Shown here one piece after another: positions 1 to 8,815 of a stretch of 45,997 nucleotides of DNA. The position numbers and the translations under genes were made by a program. Source of the stretch: Fidelibacterota bacterium (GTDB taxonomy: Bacteria; Fidelibacterota; Marinisomatia; SCGC-AAA003-L08; D37C17); contig SCKP01000009.1 in assembly GCA_004124405.1 (NCBI GenBank), forward strand, positions 1 through 45,997. The letters run 5' to 3'. Below the pieces are notes generated by a model. The model saw only the letters and a program-made list of their open reading frames with translations. It searched no databases and was not told the origin of the DNA. Position 1 is the first letter of the stretch; the number at the start of each line of letters is the position of its first letter.

Positions 1-48
1 AATATTGGCAATAAAAAATGCCCGGCTTTTATACCAGTGTCCATAATA

Positions 49-86
49 AGTTAACGATTGTAACGGACTGGATGAACCCTCCCCAC
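49..86 (+). repeat. 38-bp repeat, left copy, just past the integrase stop
   Basis: This stretch matches the minus strand of 44896-44932 at 33 of 38 aligned positions with one gap. It lies directly beyond the integrase stop codon. The core GTTAAC...GTAAC and the flanking CCAG...CTGG can fold into an imperfect hairpin. The same sequence at both accessory ends of the window suggests a part shared by one family of elements. Confidence 0.6.
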
Positions 87-95
87 GATTCTCTA

Positions 96-1141
96 CTAAA
101 CCCACCTCTCTAATTCTTCCTTCCTAACCCAGTTAGCATATATCTCTGTAGTCTTAATACTCCGATGACCAAGTAGTGTCTGTAGTACTTCCTTAGGAAC
201 TCCCTTATTTAACATATTATGAGCGTAGGTATGGCGGAAGGTATGGAGGTTGATGTTATTCTTACGGACAAAGTCAGGTTCAAACAGCCTCTGGATATTC
301 TTCACACAGTTACGCCTTTGTCTATCGCTAGAGAGTAGTGGAAACAGGGTGGAGTTGGCCATTCTAGGCTGTAATACGTCTAATACATGCTGAGGTATGG
401 GTACGTGGAGAAAGTCCCCTGTTTTGTTCATCTGCACCTTGATATATTTGCCTTCAAAATGCTCTGGTTTGAGCTTAAAAGCATCAGTAGAACGGAGGCC
501 AGTGTGGAGCAGTAGATAGTAGAAATCATGGAACCTGCCAGCCTGAGCCATTATGAGTTTTACCTGTTCTAGTGTGAAATGGTAGCGTTGACCAGTTGGC
601 TTTAGAGGTACTGGTTTAATAGCACTAAATGGGTTTATGTCAATCCATGCAACTTCAATGCATAGTTAAAGAACCGCTTCAAAAATTGCACCTCCCGGTT
701 TAAGGTACGAGGCGAGATCTTGGGGCAGTAGTTGTCATTAGCTGCTTGGTACTTATTGGTGATTCTATCATTGGAGCGATAAACAACATATTCCTTAGCA
801 AGTCTTACATCTACTTGCTGAATAGCGGTAATATTCTTAGCTAAACAATACTGATGGAACCTGTTAAGCTTTTTCTTAATGATATAGACTTGGTCGTACT
901 TAACACCTGAAGTTTCTACTTCTTTAAGAAATGACAGGATAGCTTCTTGAAAGTTGGTTGAGACATCCTTCCTATTAGAAACTCCGCTTAATGTGAGTTC
1001 ATAATCAAGCTTCTTGAATTGTAGTTTAGCAGACTTAAGAGTATCTCCAAGATATCTCCTAACTCGTACACCATTAACAGAGAAATTTCCGTAGTATTTG
1101 GTTTGACCCAGCTTTGTTTGTCTGGAATATATTGTTGCCAT
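96..1141 (-). pseudogene. Tyrosine recombinase/integrase, frameshifted
   Basis: Two reading frames together make one phage-type integrase of about 350 residues. The first (635-1141) carries the N-terminal arm-binding and SAM-like core-binding region. The second, open through to 96, holds the catalytic domain: Arg in LHTGLRS, a Lys in the hairpin MNKTGD, the HTFRH box, the LGH box and the nucleophile Tyr in TTEIYANW. The first frame stops at 635-637, but the other frame reads IEVAWIDINPFSAIKP across the gap, as an intact integrase would. One base therefore seems to be missing near 650-660. All catalytic residues are present, so this is a recent mutation or a sequence error. The start at 1141 faces the tRNA-Leu fragment at 1180-1264, which is probably its attachment site. 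Confidence 0.8.
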
Positions 1142-1179
1142 AGTGACCTCCAGTTTGTCACTGTTACGTCACTACAGCT

Positions 1180-1264
1180 GTAAGGATGCCTATTTATTGG
1201 TAGACACGCTGGTCTTAGGAACCAGTGCCCTTGTGGTGTGAAGGTTCGAGTCCTTTTCCCGGCA
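1180..1264 (+). tRNA. tRNA-Leu (UAG) 3' part with degenerate 5' end; probable attR
   Basis: From about 1196 on this is a clear tRNA-Leu: a D-loop with TTGGTAGA, an anticodon stem CTGGT/ACCAG around a CTTAGGA loop (anticodon TAG), a long variable arm, a T arm GAAGG-TTCGAGT-CCTTT, the acceptor strand TCCCGGC and discriminator A. No CCA is encoded. The 5' side does not fit: the candidate acceptor strand GTAAGGA has two mismatches and the D stem does not pair. It is probably the duplicate left by the neighbouring integrase rather than a working gene. The complete tRNA should lie beyond the left end of the window. Confidence 0.7.
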
Positions 1265-1306
1265 CAGAAATCTAATATTTTTAAGCATAAAATTGTTTTT
1301 AAAAAA

Positions 1307-1333
1307 AGTCCCCGCTCAAAAGGGGGCTTTTTA
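1307..1333 (+). terminator. Rho-independent terminator after the tRNA-Leu fragment
   Basis: A 7-bp stem AGTCCCC/GGGGGCT with an 8-base loop is followed by a T-rich run. It would end transcription of the original tRNA-Leu, so the native 3' flank of the tRNA gene seems to be kept. Confidence 0.75.
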
Positions 1334-1391
1334 TTTCACCTACCTAATTTTAAAAACCAATTAGTTTCATATTGAGGGATGGGAAAAAGTA

Positions 1392-1607
1392 TTAGGCTTC
1401 TGCTTCTAGAGTTTCCTCTTCAATATTTCTTTTGGCTTTAAGGCGAATATATTCTCCCGACTCTTTAAACCATAATAATCGAGTTTGTCTTTTATCTTCA
1501 CTGATATATTCTACACAATATTCAATTCCGGAACCGGTATTAATGGTCTTAGTGCCGAAGGAATAGAGAGGGGTTCGAACGAAGTTTGGATTATTTTCAA
1601 TTTGCAT
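1392..1607 (-). CDS. Small hypothetical protein, 71 aa
   Basis: I do not recognise a family. The protein is soluble, with no signal peptide or membrane segment. It begins MQIENNPNFVRTPLYSFGTK, and the middle (CVEYISEDKRQTRLLWF) looks like a short beta-rich fold before an acidic tail. An AAGGAG-like sequence just upstream of the ATG (plus-strand CTCCTTT at 1614-1620) supports the start. About 100 AT-rich bases upstream could hold its promoter. It stands alone between the tRNA-Leu fragment and the frameshifted leucine-rich-repeat gene. Confidence 0.55.
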   Translation of the reverse strand: MQIENNPNFVRTPLYSFGTKTINTGSGIEYCVEYISEDKRQTRLLWFKESGEYIRLKAKRNIEEETLEAEA

Positions 1608-1716
1608 AAAAACTCCTTTATTTAATTAACAAAATTTACATTGAAGCATTTACAATTGCTAAAACAAAAAATTATAAATGTAAAAAAACTACACATTTTT
1701 CAGAATTAAAAACGAA

Positions 1717-2266
1717 TTAGGGACAATTAGATATGTCCTGTGCACCTATTTTCCCAATTGGAACACAGCTTGGATAAGGGGGACAAAACTGGTTGTAGGC
1801 AAAATAGGCATTGGTGAGGTTAAGATAAATATTACAGAGAGAATCAGGCATCATTCCACTTAATTGGTTCAGATAAAGATATAACCAATTTAAGCGGGTA
1901 AGCCTGCCAATACTTTTAGGGAGATTCCCTGTTAGCTGATTATAGGATAAATTCAATGTATCTAAAAATGTTAATTTTCCAATGCTTTCGGGTATTTCAC
2001 CACTGAGGGAATCATCATACAGCCATAAAAAAGTGAGACGTCCATTTTTGAAATTGCAGTTCCAGGGGTTCAATTGTTCCGCTTGAATCTGTATCAAGTG
2101 TTGATATAATTGATCCAGAGCTGTTATCAATGAAATCTTGCAGCACATCTAAATCGTTTTGATGGTAGCATTTTCCATTGATATCTGTATGTTCCCTGCC
2201 GTATCCCTCTAGTTCAGCGGTGCAGGCAAACAAAAACGGTATTATGAAAACTAAATATTTCTGCAT
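1717..2266 (-). pseudogene. Leucine-rich-repeat lipoprotein, frameshifted
   Basis: The first frame (from 2266) begins with a lipoprotein signal, MQKYLVFIIPFLFAC, then a short acidic region LDTDSSGTIEPLELQ. The second frame (to 1717) continues with plant-type leucine-rich repeats such as LSGEIPESIGKLTFLDTLNL and LTGNLPKSIGRLTRLNWLYL. The two frames join naturally at a run of five A residues on the coding strand (plus-strand T-run 2045-2049), giving ELQFQNGRLTFLWL. An indel there, real or a sequencing slip, splits the gene. An intact product of about 180 residues would be a surface-anchored LRR lipoprotein, probably for binding. Its ligand cannot be told. Confidence 0.65.
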
Positions 2267-2344
2267 CTGAAGTGGGAAAATAGAAAATAGAAGTTAGATA
2301 TTATAAATTGATCGGAATTCAAATTGTCCTAATTCCCAAAACAC

Positions 2345-4234
2345 CTAATATGCAGTCAACTGTTTCTGCCTATTTTTTGCCCAATAATAAGTTCCAATTC
2401 CGGTTATTAATTCAAAGGCAATAAAGAGAGAGATATTAATGGCGATACCAGTTGCGAACCCATAGCTATGCAAACCGACACCAAGAAGATTTACACCAAA
2501 CCAAGCCAGAATCACTACAATATTATTCAGGATCATGCCCAGTGCGAAACCCATTGGTTTTACAAATCCAGTGATGCGAAGATGGAGCATCATAATCTGC
2601 CACATGACAATAAGGAGAGCGCCATTTTCTTTTGGGTCCCATCCCCAAAATCTACCCCAGGATTGATCCGCCCAAATTCCGCCAAGAATGGTACCAAAAA
2701 GGGTGAAGAATAAAGCAAACAGGGTAGCTCCATACACATTGGCATTTACAGTTTTTAGATATTTTTTATCAAAGGGAGTTCGGATGGTTTGGAGCAAATA
2801 TACATGTCCCAGCACACCGGCAAAAAGCGATGTGCCATACCCGATGGTAATAGTGGTGACATGGGTTGCCAGCCAGAAATTTGAATTCAGCACAGCTACC
2901 AACATTCCCAAGGTATCACCATCATTTGCATAACCGAGCCCCACAAAATGGAGTACTCCTCCAACAATGGCCCCCATGAAAATTCCCATTCCATCTTTAC
3001 GGTTGTATTCCAAGAGCGAGGCGCAAATGACCCCTATGAGGCTGACAAAAAGGATGCTTTCATATAATGTTGAAACAGGCGGCCTCTGCATAATTATAAT
3101 GCGTAAAAGGATGCCGTAAAAATGAAATGCCAATCCGCTTAACAAGCAGGCAAATGAAATTCGCCTGAGTAATTTTGGTTTTGTCATCCAGGAAATTACT
3201 AAAAGGAGAAATGCCAGGATGTAGAATGCAATGCTTTTATAGAATAGATTTGCTTGGTTTGTCCATGTTTCCAATTTCACATTGGTTAGGTTGGATAAAC
3301 CGTTAAATGAATGGGAAAGCAGGTTTTCATATTCTGCTAAAACGGAATCACTTTTCACGGTATCCTTATCAATCCGGGACTTTAAAAACGATTCCAGGGT
3401 TATGAGTAATTTTTCCTGATTTGGACCGATCATTCTACTTTCCATTAATTCCCAGGGAGACTGCCATTCCTCATTCTGGTTTCCACTTTCAGGAGGTATA
3501 ATTTTCAATATCCGGGCAAATTTATCCTGATCTATTTCATTTAAAATACCCATTATATGCTGCAGCTCATAGTCTGATTCTGACCACTCATCTTTATCCT
3601 GATTTAGCAATCTTTCCATTAGGGGGCTGAGTTGATTCGCCTTCCTCATTAATTGATAATAACTGAGCTTATCTCCGGGATTGACAGATAAAGATTGGGC
3701 GATGGTTTTATGGTTAATCTGTATCAAAGGAAGTAGACAGGAAAGACTGTAACTGAGCGTCTGGTATTGGATTACATTGCTGTAAACCTTCAGCATGTGT
3801 GTATCAAATTGGGTGAGCTCGGCTCCTGGTTTTCCTTGAATAGTCGTGATATAATCAATCTGATTTTTCAATCCGGATAATATTTCCTTTCGATTATATA
3901 AATGACTCGGATCCCAATAAAGTCCCAGGCTTGCCACCACCTCGGGGTTACTTATGTTGAAGACTCTGTATTTATCTCCCTCATCAGGATTTAAAGCAAT
4001 ATCAAAAAACCAATCTATTGCTGATAATCCTTTAGAATTTAATTCTTCTGGTAATGCTTTGGGTTTAATAGACCGTTTACCGTAAATGAGTAGTAGTTGG
4101 TTTCTGACAAATGTATCCAGTGGTTTAATGCGCCCGTTTTCATGTATGGGAATATCACGGTGATCAAAATCTCGGGGAAGTAAAATTCCACAAAGCAAAA
4201 TAATGAATGATAATGTCAGATTATGGATTTTCAT
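2345..4234 (-). CDS. ccsA: Cytochrome c biogenesis protein CcsA/ResC type
   Basis: A 629-residue membrane protein of system II cytochrome c maturation, which carries heme across the inner membrane and attaches it to apocytochromes. An N-terminal signal segment leads into about 300 residues predicted outside the membrane (IPIHENGRIKPLDTFVRNQL onward). The C-terminal half has many membrane spans and the tryptophan-rich heme-handling motif WADQSWGRFWGWDPKENGAL from residue 521. Conserved histidines lie in the loops on either side (for example ATHVTT and LHSYG). The start overlaps the end of the ResB-like gene by 4 bases, so the two are probably translated together. Long forms with an extra-membrane N-terminal region are common in Bacteroidetes-like bacteria. 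Confidence 0.88.
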   Translation of the reverse strand: MKIHNLTLSFIILLCGILLPRDFDHRDIPIHENGRIKPLDTFVRNQLLLIYGKRSIKPKALPEELNSKGLSAIDWFFDIALNPDEGDKYRVFNISNPEVVASLGLYWDPSHLYNRKEILSGLKNQIDYITTIQGKPGAELTQFDTHMLKVYSNVIQYQTLSYSLSCLLPLIQINHKTIAQSLSVNPGDKLSYYQLMRKANQLSPLMERLLNQDKDEWSESDYELQHIMGILNEIDQDKFARILKIIPPESGNQNEEWQSPWELMESRMIGPNQEKLLITLESFLKSRIDKDTVKSDSVLAEYENLLSHSFNGLSNLTNVKLETWTNQANLFYKSIAFYILAFLLLVISWMTKPKLLRRISFACLLSGLAFHFYGILLRIIIMQRPPVSTLYESILFVSLIGVICASLLEYNRKDGMGIFMGAIVGGVLHFVGLGYANDGDTLGMLVAVLNSNFWLATHVTTITIGYGTSLFAGVLGHVYLLQTIRTPFDKKYLKTVNANVYGATLFALFFTLFGTILGGIWADQSWGRFWGWDPKENGALLIVMWQIMMLHLRITGFVKPMGFALGMILNNIVVILAWFGVNLLGVGLHSYGFATGIAINISLFIAFELITGIGTYYWAKNRQKQLTAY

Positions 4235-5358
4235 ACAGCAATCTTTTCTTTTGATTTCCTAAAAAGGTCAGGTAATTTTTGAGATAGATGAAATAATAAT
4301 CCAATACACATGATGATGCTGGAAATATAGGGGAAAAGGCGTCCATAATTTTTAACGACTGCCAGTACGGTTGTTTCACTGTTTGGACCCTCAATAAATG
4401 AAGACTGAAAAAAAGTGTATCCCTTATGCCTCAAGGGTTCGTTCATTTGAATGAGAATCTTCCGGACAACGCCATTTTCTATTAAGTTTATATCAGAGCT
4501 GTAACTTTTTGGAATGTCTGTTCCCGGATGCAGGATTTTCTTAAAATCTAAGAGTTCAATTGAAAAGGGGAGATATGTGCGTTTCCGGCGAAGTATAATT
4601 GTATAATCTTTATCGTTTACAGAAACAGTCTGGGATATAGACTGCCCCAGAAAAATGCCATACATTCCATCCGCATTTGTTCCCGAATTACTGATTTTAT
4701 AAATCATTCCGGGACGGTTCCAATTATCTTCTTTTTCTGGTTTTAGTTCATTCAGTATAAAATTTTTCAACATACCTTTATATTGGATTCCCGCAGGGGA
4801 AGTCCTTTTAGTGGGTTCACAATTTTCCAAGTAATTTAGGATTTCAATTTCAAAATTCAGGTTTGCATGTGCAAGTACCTGGTTTCTTTTTAATAAGGGT
4901 TGATCAAAAATTGTAAATTCATCAAAGTTGACTGCAGATGTATTTATAATGGCTAATTCCATAAAATGGTAATCCTCTACATGATTTGATTGAGCGCCCT
5001 CCTCAATGACCATATTGCCTTCAGAACTGAACATGGCAGTTAATCCACCACCAACCAATAGCAGTATTCCGCCCAGGTGTAATATTACTATTCCCAGTTT
5101 TTTAATTTTCCAGATACTTTTTTTGAAAAAGAAGAAGGACAAATTAATCAAAATGATAACGAGAGTAAGACGCCCTCCGGGCATGGGTACAAACCAAAAC
5201 CAGGTTATCCAGGCTGAGAAATACCTATTTTGGGCAGTATATAAACCCATATCTTTTTGCGCAAGAGTACCCAAAACCACTAGCATCATCATCCAGATTA
5301 TGGCGAATACAAAAATCTTGGGCTGCTTTAAAAAATTGATGATATCTTTAATACGCAT
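4231..5358 (-). CDS. resB: ResB/Ccs1-like cytochrome c biogenesis protein
   Basis: This 375-residue membrane protein is the partner of CcsA in system II cytochrome c assembly. It has membrane segments near residues 15-35, 55-75 and 85-110 (IVILHLGGILLLVGGGLTA), a long extra-membrane region, and a last span near the C terminus (YISSIIMCIGLLFHLS). The motif GYTFFQSSF near the end of the outer domain is typical of ResB proteins. It lies between an upstream lipoprotein gene and ccsA, which it overlaps by 4 bases. The order lipoprotein-resB-ccsA on one strand suggests a single operon. Confidence 0.85.
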   Translation of the reverse strand: MRIKDIINFLKQPKIFVFAIIWMMMLVVLGTLAQKDMGLYTAQNRYFSAWITWFWFVPMPGGRLTLVIILINLSFFFFKKSIWKIKKLGIVILHLGGILLLVGGGLTAMFSSEGNMVIEEGAQSNHVEDYHFMELAIINTSAVNFDEFTIFDQPLLKRNQVLAHANLNFEIEILNYLENCEPTKRTSPAGIQYKGMLKNFILNELKPEKEDNWNRPGMIYKISNSGTNADGMYGIFLGQSISQTVSVNDKDYTIILRRKRTYLPFSIELLDFKKILHPGTDIPKSYSSDINLIENGVVRKILIQMNEPLRHKGYTFFQSSFIEGPNSETTVLAVVKNYGRLFPYISSIIMCIGLLFHLSQKLPDLFRKSKEKIAV

Positions 5359-5376
5359 TAATTATACAGTCCTTTT

Positions 5377-5934
5377 TTAAATTGAGATTATAAGGGATGA
5401 ACAGAAAGAAATAAAGTCGGTCTCGATTTCATGAATACCCTTAGGGTCCGCGGATAGTTTAACAAATAAGGTCTGGTTACCTGCAGGGAGGATAGCGCAG
5501 AGAAAGGCAGATCCCAACTCTTCATTAGTAATTCTAATCACATTGTAAAAGCCCAACCCCCCTTTATTTTCAATCATTTCTCTTTTAATTTCGGAAAGTG
5601 ATTGGGGCTCTAGATTTAATTGTCTTCTCCAACGGTTTACATTGGCTTCAATACCGCCTCCGGTGCCGCCTAATTGAATAACCGATAAATCTCCGGTTCC
5701 ATTGGAAAAGGGAACATCAAAACTTGCCAGCCTCATGGAGGAACCAAAAGATGGAATCCAACTTGCGGGTTTTGTCCAGTTAAATCCAGTAGACTGTTTT
5801 TCCGGAACCTCAAACCGAGGCTTGGTATCAGCTGCTTTAGTTTTAGCTAATTGATAGGTCCGAATGTGGTTATCTTGATCGCAAGATTGCAGAAATACCA
5901 ATATCAAAATGGAGAAAATTAATTTGATTGCCAT
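5377..5934 (-). CDS. Lipoprotein in the cytochrome c assembly cluster, 185 aa
   Basis: The N terminus has a lipoprotein signal ending in the lipobox LQSC near residue 18. After a linker comes FNWTKPASWIPSFGSSMRLA and then GGGIEANVNRWRRQLNL, a pattern I recall from uncharacterised proteins encoded beside cytochrome c assembly genes in several phyla. No catalytic motif is visible. It ends 18 bases before resB on the same strand, so it is likely expressed with resB-ccsA and to act in the periplasm on heme or apocytochrome. That role is inferred from position only. Confidence 0.7.
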   Translation of the reverse strand: MAIKLIFSILILVFLQSCDQDNHIRTYQLAKTKAADTKPRFEVPEKQSTGFNWTKPASWIPSFGSSMRLASFDVPFSNGTGDLSVIQLGGTGGGIEANVNRWRRQLNLEPQSLSEIKREMIENKGGLGFYNVIRITNEELGSAFLCAILPAGNQTLFVKLSADPKGIHEIETDFISFCSSLIISI

Positions 5935-5977
5935 GTAGAAAAATTAAAGGTGAAGGTGGACGTAAACCTTCGAATAT

Positions 5978-6754
5978 TTAGTCAAACATTTCCCAGCGGA
6001 CATCTCGGGTGACATAAGTTACTGAAATAGAATCTGGTACAGCAACCGTTACACTAAATTGAGCAGATTGGTTTGGTTCTAAAACGGTGTCGGTGACAAT
6101 TCCGGAACGGTAAATAATTTGAGAGCCTTCAATGAAGGTAGAATCAGATCCCAAAAGCTGTGTGTTTTCTCCCCATAGATTATAAATGACCCTTATAAAA
6201 TCCCCTCTGCGATGGCCCTGGTTCATAACCTTGCCGGTAAACAAACGATATGAGTCAAATACTTCTTCTTTTCCATGGCCAATGAAAACTAAATCAGGGG
6301 TGGGAAGTATTAAATCTTCAATGCCTACTATATCGGATTTATTTAGAGTTAATAATCCTACCTCTGTATTTACCAGTAGATAATCTAACTTATCTTTTTT
6401 AATAGTGCCTACAATGATAGAACCATTTTCCAATGATATTTTATGTGCTGCCGGAGGATTATCAAGGAACGCTTTCAATTGTTTGGTATAATCTGTTTCC
6501 GGTGGTTTGTACTCATAATCCAATACCTTATTTCGAAGCAATTCAACCTCTTTCTGAATATCCTCCATAGTTTGTTCCAATTCAAAAAACCTATCTATTT
6601 GAACAACGGCAACACTATCAGCAAAGATTTCTGTGATTTCGGTTTGGAGAGGTGTTTCAACCTGAGGGTCTGGATCTGCGTTTTTTTTTCTGCTGCAACC
6701 AAATTGAAAAAGGGAAATAATCAGTATAATTAATATTGCTAAGGGCCTAATCAT
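5978..6754 (-). CDS. Lipoprotein with a short coiled coil, about 258 aa
   Basis: I chose the start MIRPLAILIILIISLFQFGC, four codons inside the longest frame, because it gives a compact lipoprotein signal with a Cys lipobox and overlaps the upstream HEAT-repeat gene by only 8 bases. A coiled-coil stretch follows (FFELEQTMEDIQKEVELLRN), then a beta-rich region with SLENGSIIVGTIKKDKLDYL and a C-terminal part resembling an Ig-like domain (SAQFSVTVAVPDSISVTYV). No enzyme motif is seen. The overlap ties it to the HEAT lipoprotein, so the two may form an envelope complex. Confidence 0.7.
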   Translation of the reverse strand: MIRPLAILIILIISLFQFGCSRKKNADPDPQVETPLQTEITEIFADSVAVVQIDRFFELEQTMEDIQKEVELLRNKVLDYEYKPPETDYTKQLKAFLDNPPAAHKISLENGSIIVGTIKKDKLDYLLVNTEVGLLTLNKSDIVGIEDLILPTPDLVFIGHGKEEVFDSYRLFTGKVMNQGHRRGDFIRVIYNLWGENTQLLGSDSTFIEGSQIIYRSGIVTDTVLEPNQSAQFSVTVAVPDSISVTYVTRDVRWEMFD

Positions 6755-7874
6755 TGGCAAACCCAATAAATCCAGCTTCTTTCTTCATAGCTTTAAAAGC
6801 CGCCATTCTCAGTTTATCTCGATAATTATCATAAACACCAAAATCATGGAGCATCCCCAGAATTTCATTATAATAGATATAATTTGCTGGATCATTTAGT
6901 AATTCCACAATTCCATCTACAACCTCTGGGTCAGAAAAGCGTGTTAATCCCCTAAAGGCTTTTAGCCTGATATTACTGGGGAAATCTTTGGTCTGTGCAA
7001 TTTCCAAATACAGAGATTTTATTACAGGATTATCAAAATTGTCAAGAGAGTTAATTATAGTATTGAGCAGGGAATAGTATTTATGCCGTCCAACTTGATA
7101 GGCTTCTAAAAGTGCCATCAACATTCTCTCTTCCGGCATTTCTCCCATCACCTCAAATGCAAATTCGTTGACCTTATCTCGGGAAACCGGATCTCCCAGC
7201 ATTTCAACAAAAAAGTCAACCAATTCAGGAGCTTGTTTTTTAGATAATACATCCACCGCCCGGCTGCGAACGGCCACCGGCAAATTTTTATTTTTGGCAA
7301 TTTCCATTAAAATAGGAATCACCCTATCATCCCCGATTTTACCCAATGTAGTAGTGAGCAATTTATTCATCTGAGCATTACTTCGTTTACTCACCTCATA
7401 TAATTTAATGAGAAGAATGACTTCATCCTTTGTCCCAATTTCTCCAATCGCACTGAGAATATCTATTCGTATTTCATTCGTTTTTGCCTCAGTTGCGTTG
7501 AGAGCAGCAATTAGGGAATCAGTTGAACTTATGTCTTGAAAGCTGATAAGGATTTTTATTGCTTCCTTCATTAAATCGAGTTCAATAAGGCTGGCGCTGC
7601 GAACCGTGCCCTGAATATCGTGAATTACTTTGGGGTCCCTACTCTCGGAAAGTGCACGCATTGCCGCCAACCTAACTTCATAGGATTGGTTATTATCCTT
7701 ATACATTTCAGTAAGTAATTGGAGCGCTTTCTCATCACCATTTTTAGATTTGAGGCGTTGTTTTTCTACATCTTCAAGCGCATATTGAGAAAACCTGGCG
7801 CATCCGGAAATAAGGATAACCCCGGTGATGAAAAATAGAAGTTTACGAATGCTGAGTTTAAAGAGGATTTTCAT
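6747..7874 (-). CDS. HEAT-repeat lipoprotein
   Basis: The start at 7874 (MKILFKLSIRKLLFF) gives a good lipoprotein signal with lipobox LISGC. A start 27 bases further upstream is also possible. The rest is a chain of helical HEAT/PBS-type repeats, seen in AMRALSESRDPKVIHDIQG, SAIGEIGTKDEVILLIKLYE and RAVDVLSKKQAPELVDFF. Such proteins act as scaffolds for protein contacts, here probably at the periplasmic face of a membrane. It overlaps the next lipoprotein gene by 8 bases. The partner is unknown. Confidence 0.78.
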   Translation of the reverse strand: MKILFKLSIRKLLFFITGVILISGCARFSQYALEDVEKQRLKSKNGDEKALQLLTEMYKDNNQSYEVRLAAMRALSESRDPKVIHDIQGTVRSASLIELDLMKEAIKILISFQDISSTDSLIAALNATEAKTNEIRIDILSAIGEIGTKDEVILLIKLYEVSKRSNAQMNKLLTTTLGKIGDDRVIPILMEIAKNKNLPVAVRSRAVDVLSKKQAPELVDFFVEMLGDPVSRDKVNEFAFEVMGEMPEERMLMALLEAYQVGRHKYYSLLNTIINSLDNFDNPVIKSLYLEIAQTKDFPSNIRLKAFRGLTRFSDPEVVDGIVELLNDPANYIYYNEILGMLHDFGVYDNYRDKLRMAAFKAMKKEAGFIGFAND

Positions 7875-7926
7875 ACTATTTAGGAGTAAAATTTCCCTCA
7901 TTATTCAAAGGTGAAACAAGGGAAAT

Positions 7927-8667
7927 CTAAACCTCATCCCATTTACCCTGCCACCAGCCATTATTATCTAAGCGTGTCACCGTAAAATGCCGTAGCCAGT
8001 CCCCCATGAAAATGAGGGAATTGCCATCTTCTTCAACGATTCCAGTTTGATGATAATGACCCAATAGAACGGTATTGAATCCCAGCTTCCATTGTGACCG
8101 GCCATATTCAATTAATTCAGTTCGGATAGCATCCGCTTTTAAATCATGATGATGATAATCACCACTGGCTTTAGAGACTTTTTTTGCAAGACCACAGCCC
8201 CAATCCGGGTGAAAATTCTTAAAGAGGAAAATACACAGGCGGCTGCGTATTATCTTTTTCATGAATCGGTAACCGTGGTCATTTTTTAAAAGGCCATCAC
8301 CATGACAAACTTGAATTTTAGCATTATTTTGGTTAAAATCTAAATTTCCGGAGTAAACTTCCGCGCCAAATTTTTCCTTAAAATAACCGAAATCCCAATA
8401 ATCGTGATTTCCTAAAACAAAGTGGATGGCAACTCCTGATTTATGTAGCTGGTGAAGTTGTTCCAATAGGTCAACATATCCAGATGGAATTACATAGCGA
8501 TAATTGAACCAGAAATCAAAAAAATCTCCTCCAATTACAAGGGAGCCTCCCGCAGATTTTATTGTATCAAATACGTAATATAATTTTGCACGGCGGTCTT
8601 TTTCTGAATCATCCACATCCATTTTGAAATGGTTATCAGAAACAAAATATACAGGAAGCTTTAACAC
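7927..8667 (-). CDS. lpxH: LpxH-like UDP-2,3-diacylglucosamine diphosphatase / metallophosphoesterase
   Basis: The 246 residues show the calcineurin-like metallophosphoesterase motifs in order: VSDNHF, GGDFFDFW, LGNHDYW, CHGDG and LLGHYHQ. In LpxH these bind two metal ions and cleave UDP-2,3-diacylglucosamine to lipid X, a step of lipid A synthesis at the inner membrane. Length and the FDFW and GHYH forms fit LpxH and its close relatives. The usual first motif DxH is DNH here. A related phosphatase with another substrate is possible. It is followed closely by the HEAT lipoprotein gene. Confidence 0.75.
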   Translation of the reverse strand: MLKLPVYFVSDNHFKMDVDDSEKDRRAKLYYVFDTIKSAGGSLVIGGDFFDFWFNYRYVIPSGYVDLLEQLHQLHKSGVAIHFVLGNHDYWDFGYFKEKFGAEVYSGNLDFNQNNAKIQVCHGDGLLKNDHGYRFMKKIIRSRLCIFLFKNFHPDWGCGLAKKVSKASGDYHHHDLKADAIRTELIEYGRSQWKLGFNTVLLGHYHQTGIVEEDGNSLIFMGDWLRHFTVTRLDNNGWWQGKWDEV

Positions 8668-8815
8668 GGTATAAAATTAGATAGGTCAATCCCTGACTTC
8701 AAAAATAAAAGAATGGAAAAACATAGAAAATCACCTTTAGATTATTCCATAAAAAAAAATCACCTTTTGAGGGGAAACAATTGAACTATTTAAACATTTG
8801 AAGCATTTATAGAAC

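Larger units (their letters stand above)
1..1264. mobile_element. End of an integrated element (integrase plus tRNA-Leu attachment site)
   Basis: A tyrosine integrase gene on the minus strand starts about 40 bases from the 3' part of a tRNA-Leu gene read on the plus strand. Elements using such integrases commonly enter the 3' half of a tRNA gene and leave a duplicate of that half at the far end. The layout fits an element lying to the left of position 1264, mostly outside the window, with its rebuilt tRNA at its other end. The outer boundary and cargo cannot be seen. Confidence 0.55.

Noticed and set aside
1180-1264. Working tRNA-Leu
   Set aside because: The acceptor stem has two mismatches and the D stem does not pair, while the 3' part is perfect, which fits an attachment-site duplicate better.
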